Shown one piece after another: positions 1-4,815 of a DNA stretch of 5,974 nt. The stretch covers positions 1 to 5,974 of the forward strand of contig CANBZE010000134.1 of assembly GCA_947373775.1 (NCBI GenBank). Direction: 5' to 3'. The position numbers and the translations under genes are program-made. The number at the start of each line of letters is the position of its first letter. Positions within the stretch are counted from its first letter, which is position 1. Source of the stretch: Alphaproteobacteria bacterium. Its GTDB lineage: Bacteria > Pseudomonadota > Alphaproteobacteria > Micropepsales > Micropepsaceae. Below the pieces are notes generated by a model. The model was not told where the DNA came from, made no database searches, and worked only from the letters and a program-made list of their open reading frames with translations.

Positions 1-763
1 TGCGCGACGACATGGATGTGGCGGTGAGCACCAGATCGCCTAGCCCGGAAAGTCCCATCAGGGTTTCACGCCGTGCGCCCAAAGCCTCGCCCAGCCGCGC
101 CAGTTCGGCAAAGCTGCGCGCCAGCAGCGCGGCGCGGGCATTCTCGCCCAGCCCCATGCCTTCGACCACGCCGCAGGCGATGGCATAGACATTCTTGGCC
201 GCGCCCCCCAGCGCCACACCGGTCAGGTCATCGCTGGCATAGGGGCGGAAGCTCGCGCTGCCCAGAGCGGCCTGCAGTTGTGACGCCAGATCACCCTTGG
301 CGGCGATGGTGACGGCGGTGGGAAGGCCGCGTGCCACGTCACGCGCAAAGCTGGGGCCGGAAAGAATGGCCAGTGCCGCACCCGGCAGCGCCTCGGCGGC
401 GACTTCGGTCACCAGCTTGCCGCTGCCTTTCTCGATGCCCTTGGCGCAGATCACCAGCGGTTGGCCGGGTTTCAGATGGGGTTTGAGGGAATCGGCAAAG
501 CGGTGTAGCACCTGCGCCGGCACTACCAGCAGCAGCGCGTCCGCCTTGCAGGCTTGTGCCAGATCGCCGGTGACGGCCAGGTCCTTGGGCAAGGTCACGC
601 CGGGCAGGAAACGGTTGCCGCGCCCGGCGCGGATATCGGCCAGAACATCCTCCTCGCGCACCCACAAGCTCACCTGACGCCCGGCGCCATGGGCGGCCAG
701 TGCGAGGGCGGTGCCCCAGGCGCCCGCGCCCAAAACCGCAATATGAGACAGGGAATCGGACAT
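1..763 (-). CDS. gpsA: NAD(P)H-dependent glycerol-3-phosphate dehydrogenase, 3' end outside the window
   Basis: This cytoplasmic enzyme reduces dihydroxyacetone phosphate to sn-glycerol-3-phosphate, the backbone precursor of membrane phospholipids. The start codon is ATG at 763-761 and 254 codons are visible with no stop; the family is usually about 330 residues, so the C-terminal quarter is missing. Landmarks seen in the translation are the Rossmann dinucleotide motif GAGAWG (12-17), AKGIEK (107-112) with a conserved Lys, GPSFA (136-140), GGAAKNVYAIACG (186-198) with the expected catalytic Lys at 190, and GLSGLGDLVLT (237-247). Together these are diagnostic of GpsA. The start is placed where the N-terminal strand immediately precedes the nucleotide-binding loop. 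I see no good Shine-Dalgarno sequence upstream of it. The gene is transcribed divergently from lolA. The open frame is intact over the visible part. Confidence 0.97.
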   Translation of the reverse strand, partial: MSDSLSHIAVLGAGAWGTALALAAHGAGRQVSLWVREEDVLADIRAGRGNRFLPGVTLPKDLAVTGDLAQACKADALLLVVPAQVLHRFADSLKPHLKPGQPLVICAKGIEKGSGKLVTEVAAEALPGAALAILSGPSFARDVARGLPTAVTIAAKGDLASQLQAALGSASFRPYASDDLTGVALGGAAKNVYAIACGVVEGMGLGENARAALLARSFAELARLGEALGARRETLMGLSGLGDLVLTATSMSSR

Positions 764-871
764 GAAGCTTGGGGAGTCTTGGGGTTGCTTATTCGGACGC
801 GGAATCTATCTTGCCGCTGAACCAGCCGCAAATGGCCTCAATATCTCCATCTTGCCGTGTGAGCTTTGCTG
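764..871. promoter_or_regulatory. Divergent gpsA/lolA intergenic region, weak promoter candidates
   Basis: This 108-bp gap must supply at least part of the transcription signals for gpsA (leftward) and lolA (rightward). On the plus strand TTGCTT (785-790) and TATCTT (807-812) are separated by 16 bp. On the minus strand TTGCGG (831-826) and TAGATT (808-803) are separated by 17 bp. Each hexamer matches the sigma-70 consensus at only three or four positions, so these are weak candidates. If both are real, their -10 elements overlap and the two promoters would compete. No operator-like repeat stands out. Confidence 0.3.
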
Positions 872-1519
872 ATGCGCCGTTTAACCCTCGCCCTTGCCGC
901 CGTCTGTTCCGTCGTCCTTTTGGGCGGTGCGGGTCAGCAGGCGCCTCAGCGCCTCTACCAGGCCTATAGCGATCAGGAAAAAGCCGATCTGGACCGGATC
1001 AGCGCCTATCTCAACGGCATCCACAGTTTGCGCGCCGGCTTCATCCAGATCGGGCCGCAAGGCGGCGTCGACCAGGGCGAAGTCGCCATCCAGAAGCCCG
1101 GCCAGATCCGTTTCGAATATCGCCCGCCCAGCCCGGTCTCCATCACCGCCACTGGCGGTCAGGTCTATGTCAAGAATTCCAAGCTCAACACGGTCGACAA
1201 TTACGACCTGTCGGACACGCCGCTGGGGCTGCTGTTGAACGAATCCGTCGACCTGAAGACCAACAAGGCGGTGCTGGGCGTCATCGAACAGGAAGGCGCC
1301 ATCATCGTGCGCGCCCGCACCAGCACCAATCGCAACAACTCCAACATCACGCTGATGTTCACCGCGCCCAATATCGAACTGCGGCAATGGACGGTCAAGG
1401 ATGCCCAGGGCGGCAACACCACCGTGGCGCTGCGCAACCTGCAGGCCGGCGCCGCCCTGGATCCTGGGCTGTTCGCCGTGCCGGTGAAGGCACCGCGCCA
1501 GGCCAGCAACAGCCGGTGA
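872..1519 (+). CDS. lolA: LolA-family outer-membrane lipoprotein carrier protein
   Basis: LolA is the periplasmic chaperone that accepts lipoproteins released by the LolCDE ABC transporter and carries them to the outer membrane; alphaproteobacteria generally lack a recognisable LolB. The 215-residue product has a signal peptide: basic MRR, a hydrophobic stretch at about 4-18, and probable cleavage near A20. The mature part shows the LolA signature: FIQIGPQGGVDQGEV (57-71), KPGQIRFEYRPPSP (75-88), ITATGGQVYVKN (91-102) and TPLGLLL (116-122), which resemble the alternating strands of the open beta-barrel. ATG 872 is preferred because GTGAG (859-863) sits eight bases upstream. An in-frame TTG at 866 would add two residues, and an in-frame TGA at 860-862 rules out anything longer. 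The stop codon overlaps the start of the next gene. The LolA assignment rests on motifs; this is a divergent alphaproteobacterial type. Confidence 0.9.
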   Translation: MRRLTLALAAVCSVVLLGGAGQQAPQRLYQAYSDQEKADLDRISAYLNGIHSLRAGFIQIGPQGGVDQGEVAIQKPGQIRFEYRPPSPVSITATGGQVYVKNSKLNTVDNYDLSDTPLGLLLNESVDLKTNKAVLGVIEQEGAIIVRARTSTNRNNSNITLMFTAPNIELRQWTVKDAQGGNTTVALRNLQAGAALDPGLFAVPVKAPRQASNSR

Positions 1520-2235
1520 AGACGGTCGGCATCGTCTGCGACCGCCGCATATCCGGCGACATGCCGGTGCACCAGGCCAACGACGAATATATCACCGCCA
1601 TCCGCGATGGCGCTCGTGCCCTGCCGCTGCTGATCCCTTCGACCGATATGCCGTTGGATATCGCTGCGGTGCTGGGCGTTGTTGACGGCCTGCTGTTCAC
1701 CGGCTCGCCCTCCAATGTCGCGCCTTTGCACTATGGCGCAATGGCGCGCGCCGGCACCGAACTTGACGAACGGCGCGATGCCACCGCCCTGCCGCTGCTG
1801 CGCGCCGCGAGCGCCACCGGCAAGCCGCTGCTGGCGATCTGCCGCGGCTTTCAGGAATTGAACGTCGCGCTGGGCGGAAGCCTGCACCAGCATGTGCATG
1901 AGATCCCCGGCCGGCTGGATCACCGCGAGCCGAAGGATGTCTCGCTGGAGGTGGAATACGGCCCCGCCCATGCCATCGCCATCGCGCCGGGCGGACTGCT
2001 CGCCCGTCTGTCGGGTCTGGCTGAAGCAAAAGTGAACTCGCTGCACCATCAGGGCATCGCCTGCCTGGCGCCAGGCTTGTCAGTGGAAGCCACGGCGCCG
2101 GATGGCCAGATCGAGGCGGTTTCGCTGGACGGGGCCAAGACCTTCCTGCTTGGGGTGCAATGGCATCCGGAATGGCAATTCGCCCGCGACCCGCTGAGCT
2201 GCGCCATATTTTCCGGCTTCGGCGCGGCCCTCTGA
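1516..2235 (+). CDS. puuD: Gamma-glutamyl-GABA hydrolase (PuuD-like class I glutamine amidotransferase, peptidase C26)
   Basis: PuuD hydrolyses gamma-glutamyl-gamma-aminobutyrate to glutamate and GABA in the gamma-glutamylated putrescine degradation route; relatives cleave other gamma-glutamyl amides. The 239-residue product resembles E. coli PuuD along its length: FTGSPSNV (61-68), the nucleophile elbow AICRGFQELN (107-116) with Cys109, GGSLH (120-124), HRE (136-138), VNSLHHQG (173-180), SPDG-like APDG (194-197), and VQWHPEW (214-220) supplying His217 and Glu219 of the Cys-His-Glu triad. The start is GTG 1516, because the expected first beta-strand (KTVGIVCDRR) follows at once; the longer ATG 1387 frame lies inside lolA and encodes no conserved sequence. 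The GTGA overlap with lolA and the lack of a clear ribosome binding site suggest translational coupling. No other putrescine genes are nearby, so the physiological substrate is uncertain. Confidence 0.9.
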   Translation: MKTVGIVCDRRISGDMPVHQANDEYITAIRDGARALPLLIPSTDMPLDIAAVLGVVDGLLFTGSPSNVAPLHYGAMARAGTELDERRDATALPLLRAASATGKPLLAICRGFQELNVALGGSLHQHVHEIPGRLDHREPKDVSLEVEYGPAHAIAIAPGGLLARLSGLAEAKVNSLHHQGIACLAPGLSVEATAPDGQIEAVSLDGAKTFLLGVQWHPEWQFARDPLSCAIFSGFGAAL

Positions 2236-2290
2236 CGGCTCCGGCGTCACATTCGTTCACAGCATCCTAAGACCTTCCTGTCAGTTTACA

Positions 2291-2309
2291 CCCCATATTG
2301 CCTGTGGGG
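2291..2309 (+). promoter_or_regulatory. Hairpin occluding the ribosome binding site of the EAL gene
   Basis: In the mRNA leader, CCCCATA (2291-2297) can pair with TGTGGGG (2303-2309) to give seven base pairs including one G-U, around a five-base loop TTGCC. The 3' arm contains GGGG (2306-2309), the only good Shine-Dalgarno match, six bases before ATG 2316. Folding would hide the ribosome binding site. Whether the hairpin is used for control, for instance by an RNA or a protein, is inference. A promoter for the EAL gene should lie in 2236-2290; TTCACA (2256-2261) is a good -35 match but I find no convincing -10 at the right distance. Confidence 0.4.
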
Positions 2310-2315
2310 CCCCGC

Positions 2316-3893
2316 ATGCCGCATCCCGCCCGTCTTCTGGGCTTCGCCTTCGCCAATGCCGATTTCCTGTTCGAGATGGACGCGCAGGGAACGATCCTGT
2401 TCGCCGCCGGCGCCGCCAACGACCTGGTGAAGGAAAGCGGCGACAAGCTGGTGGGCAAGCCCGCCGGCAAGCTGTTCAAGCCGTCCGAAGGCATCAAGTT
2501 CGCCACCTTCACCAAAGCCTTGAAGAACGGTGATCGCGCCGGTCCCTTCAAGCTCACCTTGGCGACCGGCGCCGAAGCCAACCTCGCCATGTTCCGGTTG
2601 CCGGACAATGGCGCGCATATCTCCTGCACTTTGGCGCGCCCCGGTTCACGCCGCCCTTCGGCCGACATCGATCCCAAAACCGGACTGGCTTCGCGCAATG
2701 GCTTCCTGGCGGCCGCCGAACAGGCCGACGCAAAACAGGCGCTGACTTTGGTCAATGTGCCGGGCCTGCCCGAGCTTTGCGCCCAGCTTTCGCCGGACGG
2801 CGCCGACGCGCTGATGCAGCGCATCGGCGAAAGCCTGCAGACGGCGGGCGCCAGCAGCACGGGCCGCATTTCCGACACCAGCTTCGGCGCGCTGGCGCCG
2901 GCCACCCGCGGCACGCTGGATCTGGCAGGCAAGCTGGCCGAGGCCATCACCGCGGGCGGATTGTCGGCGCCCAAGATCACCGAAACCCGCATCGGCCTGC
3001 ACGGCGCAGGCCTCAGCGCCGAACAGCGCATGCTGTCGCTGCGCTACGTGATCGACCGCTTTGCGCAGAAGGGCAAGCTGGATGCCAAGGGCGACATCTC
3101 CGACGCCTTTGCCGGCATGATGGACGAGACCCAGCTGCGCCTGGCGGAGATGACCCGCACGGTGGGCGAGGGCGCCTTCGAAATCGCCTATCAGCCGATC
3201 ACCGACTTGGGCACAGCCAAGGTCTCGCATTACGAGGCGCTGGCGCGCTTCACGGGTCCCGAAGGCACCGGCGAGACCGTGAAGTTCATCGAGGCGCTGG
3301 GCATTGCCAATGTTTTTGACCTGGCGGTCGCCAACAAGGTGCTGGGCCTGATCGAACAGCAGCCCCATGCCCATGTTGCCTTCAATGTCTCGGGCGCCAC
3401 CATCGCGTCCCCTGCCAGCTTCGGCATGCTGGCCGCGATCCTGGCCAAGCGGCGCAAATTGGCGCCGCGCACGTTGATCGAAATCACCGAAACCGCCGCC
3501 ATCGCCGACCTGGAAAGCGCCGGCAAGGCGATCCAGGTGCTGCGCGAGATGGGCTATCGCGTGGGGCTGGACGATTTCGGCGCCGGTGCGGCGTCAGTGA
3601 ATTACCTGCACGCCTTCCAGGTGGACTTCGTGAAATTCGACGGCGCCATGATCCAGAAGATCGGCAGCTCCAAGCGTGACGACGCGCTGCTGGCGGGCCT
3701 GGCCAAGCTGTGCGGCGAGATGGGTGTCACCACCATCGCCGAATGGATCGAAAGCGAATCGATGGCCAAGGCGGCCCACGCCATGGGTTTCCATCATGGT
3801 CAGGGCAAATGGTTGGGCGCCCCGATGCTGGAGATTCCCGCCGCGACGGTGTCGGTTGGCAAGCGCCAGGGGCTCAAAGAATCCTGGGGCTGA
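2316..3893 (+). CDS. PAS-like / degenerate GGDEF / EAL protein, probable cyclic-di-GMP phosphodiesterase
   Basis: EAL domains hydrolyse cyclic-di-GMP to pGpG and so favour motility over surface growth. The 525-residue product has no signal peptide or membrane segment and should be cytoplasmic. Residues about 8-105 resemble a PAS sensor (FAFANADFLFEMDAQGTILF onward). Residues about 117-230 keep the GGDEF-domain lead DPKTGL (119-124), but SDTSF (186-190) stands where GGDEF is expected, so no cyclase activity is predicted. The EAL domain (about 275-510) retains E307 (YEALAR), N357 (NVSG), E389 and E392 (EITE), D419 and D420 (DDFG), K440 (VKFD), E476 and E479 (AEWIE) and Q496 (GQG), matching the metal-binding and catalytic set of active EAL enzymes. 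Loop 6 reads DDFGAGAAS rather than the usual DDFGTGYSS. ATG 2316 is preferred over in-frame TTG 2298 and GTG 2304 because GGGG lies six bases upstream. Activity is inferred from motifs. Confidence 0.93.
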   Translation: MPHPARLLGFAFANADFLFEMDAQGTILFAAGAANDLVKESGDKLVGKPAGKLFKPSEGIKFATFTKALKNGDRAGPFKLTLATGAEANLAMFRLPDNGAHISCTLARPGSRRPSADIDPKTGLASRNGFLAAAEQADAKQALTLVNVPGLPELCAQLSPDGADALMQRIGESLQTAGASSTGRISDTSFGALAPATRGTLDLAGKLAEAITAGGLSAPKITETRIGLHGAGLSAEQRMLSLRYVIDRFAQKGKLDAKGDISDAFAGMMDETQLRLAEMTRTVGEGAFEIAYQPITDLGTAKVSHYEALARFTGPEGTGETVKFIEALGIANVFDLAVANKVLGLIEQQPHAHVAFNVSGATIASPASFGMLAAILAKRRKLAPRTLIEITETAAIADLESAGKAIQVLREMGYRVGLDDFGAGAASVNYLHAFQVDFVKFDGAMIQKIGSSKRDDALLAGLAKLCGEMGVTTIAEWIESESMAKAAHAMGFHHGQGKWLGAPMLEIPAATVSVGKRQGLKESWG

Positions 3894-3951
3894 GAGTGTC
3901 TGCTGTCGCACACTGGCGGGCAAAAACCGGGTGATTTGGCCAAAAAAGGAT

Positions 3952-3987
3952 ATGACAGAAATAGCACTGTCATTATAAATCTGTCAG
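3952..3987 (+). promoter_or_regulatory. Promoter P1 overlapping a perfect inverted repeat (putative operator)
   Basis: ATGACA (3952-3957) and TATAAA (3974-3979) each match the sigma-70 hexamers at five of six positions and are separated by 16 bp, so transcription would begin near 3986. The -35 box is part of a perfect 7-bp inverted repeat, ATGACAG (3952-3958) and CTGTCAT (3967-3973), with an eight-base spacer. A third half-site, CTGTCA (3981-3986), follows 14 bp after the second. A dyad lying between -35 and -10 is the usual arrangement for a repressor site; that use is inference. The dyad could also fold in RNA, but no T-run follows, so it is a poor terminator. Confidence 0.5.
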
Positions 3988-4001
3988 GTCTTCGAATATT
4001 C

Positions 4002-4030
4002 TTGAAACCTGTGGCATTCCTGCATAGTTT
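4002..4030 (+). promoter_or_regulatory. Promoter candidate P2 immediately before the hairpin-rich region
   Basis: TTGAAA (4002-4007) matches the -35 consensus at five of six positions. TAGTTT (4025-4030) is 17 bp further on but matches the -10 consensus at only three positions. A transcript from here would start near 4037, exactly at the base of the first large hairpin (4038-4093). It is weaker than the promoter-like pair at 3952-3979. The two could be alternative starts for the same RNA, or this one may be fortuitous. Confidence 0.35.
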
Positions 4031-4151
4031 ATATCCCGAGGACGGCTTTGGGCTGCTGGCACTGCCCCCCGCTCGCTTTCAGCCCCCGTCTTCGCTGGGG
4101 TCGCCGGTCATCCCCTCCCGGCTTCCCCTCGCGCGATTTAAAGCGCATCTA

Positions 4152-4184
4152 GCCCCCGGCCCCCCGGCCGGGGGCCTTTTTTTT
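4152..4184 (+). terminator. Strong intrinsic (Rho-independent) terminator
   Basis: GCCCCCGGCC (4152-4161) and GGCCGGGGGC (4166-4175) form a perfect 10-bp GC-only stem with a four-base CCCC loop, followed by C and eight T residues (4177-4184). The T-run is on the plus strand only, so it terminates rightward transcription, from the putative small RNA and any read-through from the EAL gene. It shields the convergent alkB from antisense transcription. The last two T residues overlap the alkB stop codon (TAA on the minus strand, 4185-4183). Confidence 0.92.
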
Positions 4185-4815
4185 AAATCCGCACCCGCCT
4201 GAGCGTCAGGCTGAGCCGTCCGCCGCCCCGCAGCAGCCGTGACGTCCCGGGCCGGACGCGATCAATCCCGTGATAGGCGAGCCTGGCTGTGCCCCCAAAG
4301 GCGATCACGTCGCCGGAGGCCAAGGGGACGGAGGCGGTTTTGCCGCCTCTGCCCCATGTCCCATCAACAAAGGTCCCGCCGATGCGGAACAGGGCCTCGT
4401 CTCCCAACGACACGCCGATCACCGCCGCGCTGGTGTCCTTCTCATCCCGGTCCTGATGCAGGCCCATTTTCGCACCCGTACGGTAGAGATTGACCAGACA
4501 ACATTCCGGCGGCGGCCCAGCATTGATCCGGTCCCAAAGCGCCAGCAGTGCGTCCGGGATTGCCGGCCAGGGCGCACCCGTCACCGGATGGACGCCCTGG
4601 TAGCGATAGCCGGCCTTGTCCGAGACCCAGCCCAGGGCGCCGAAATTGCTTTCCTCCACCGAAAAGGGCTTGGCGTTGCCGGGCATCACGGGGCGGTAAA
4701 GCGGCGCCTGTTCCAGCCGCGCCAGCACATCGTCCAGCAAGGCTTTCTGCTGCGGTGGAGAAAAGAATTCGCGCCACAGGAAGACATCCGGCGCGATCGT
4801 GAGTTTGCCTACCAT
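4183..4815 (-). CDS. alkB: AlkB, 2-oxoglutarate/Fe(II)-dependent DNA/RNA demethylase
   Basis: AlkB repairs 1-methyladenine and 3-methylcytosine in DNA and RNA by oxidative demethylation, using Fe(II), oxygen and 2-oxoglutarate and releasing formaldehyde. The 210-residue product is close to the E. coli length (216) and colinear with it: GYRYQGVHPVTGAPWPAIP (69-87) in the nucleotide-recognition lid, NLY (109-111) for 2-oxoglutarate contact, HQDRDE (120-125) giving iron ligands His120 and Asp122, YHGID (181-185) giving His182, and RLSLTLR (200-206) with the two arginines of the RxNxTxR-type cofactor motif (Ser replaces the usual Asn). ATG 4815 overlaps the end of the upstream phosphatase gene (ATGGTAG), and GAGG lies only two bases before it, so initiation probably depends on translation of the upstream gene. 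It converges on the intrinsic terminator and the putative small RNA. No Ada-type regulator is adjacent. Confidence 0.95.
   Translation of the reverse strand: MVGKLTIAPDVFLWREFFSPPQQKALLDDVLARLEQAPLYRPVMPGNAKPFSVEESNFGALGWVSDKAGYRYQGVHPVTGAPWPAIPDALLALWDRINAGPPPECCLVNLYRTGAKMGLHQDRDEKDTSAAVIGVSLGDEALFRIGGTFVDGTWGRGGKTASVPLASGDVIAFGGTARLAYHGIDRVRPGTSRLLRGGGRLSLTLRRVRI

Larger units (their letters stand above)
3986..4184 (+). ncRNA. Putative small regulatory RNA with C-rich loops and its own terminator
   Basis: The stretch has no credible coding frame but folds well on paper. Hairpin A: CAGGT (3985-3989) and TTC (3991-3993) pair with GAA and ACCTG (4004-4011). Hairpin B: GAGGACGG (4038-4045) pairs with CCGTCTTC (4086-4093, one G-U), and GGGCTG (4050-4055) with CAGCCC (4080-4085), leaving a 24-base loop containing CCCCCC. 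Hairpin C: GCCGG (4103-4107) pairs with CCGGC (4118-4122) around the loop TCATCCCCTC. The linker CTTCCCCTC follows, then an AT-rich segment (4135-4142) and the terminal GC hairpin with eight T residues. C-rich exposed loops able to pair with Shine-Dalgarno sequences, plus AU-rich sequence and a terminal U tract of the kind Hfq binds, are typical of alphaproteobacterial trans-acting small RNAs. The 5' end is uncertain: near 3986 (about 199 nt) or near 4037 (about 148 nt). I do not recognise a named family. Expression, Hfq binding and targets are inference. Confidence 0.55.

Noticed and set aside
73..969. Several plus- and minus-strand frames across the gpsA region
   Set aside because: GpsA is unmistakable in the minus frame ending at base 1; the others are Arg/Pro-rich shadows.
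1387..1515. Longer N-terminus for the PuuD-like protein from ATG 1387
   Set aside because: The 43 extra residues are read out of frame from lolA, are Arg/Gly/Pro-rich and match nothing in the family; GTG 1516 gives the expected first strand.
1201..2049. 282-codon minus-strand frame opposite lolA and puuD
   Set aside because: It is an antisense shadow in GC-rich DNA; the plus-strand proteins have clear family motifs and the minus frame has none.
2306..2313. GGGGCCCC palindrome before the EAL start
   Set aside because: A palindrome with no spacer cannot form a hairpin on itself, and an 8-bp GC palindrome is common at this composition.
2267..3374. Two long minus-strand frames opposite the EAL gene
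   Set aside because: They are antisense shadows of a well-supported plus-strand gene, with Ser/Ala/Gly-rich content and no motifs.
3952..3978. Eight-codon frame MTEIALSL with AAGGA before it, as a possible leader peptide
   Set aside because: The Shine-Dalgarno is only one base from the ATG and the frame is fully accounted for by the inverted repeat; nothing downstream looks like attenuation.
4038..4184. Signal recognition particle RNA or 6S RNA as the identity of the hairpin region
   Set aside because: The conserved SRP apical motif (GGTCAGG/GGAAG/AGCAGCC type) is absent, and the fold is several separate hairpins with a terminator rather than one long rod with a central bubble.
3936..4202. 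88-codon plus-strand frame across the intergenic region
   Set aside because: It starts at TTG, reads through the GC terminator and its T-run into the alkB end, is low-complexity Pro/Leu-rich at its C-terminus, and conflicts with the RNA hairpins that explain the same bases.
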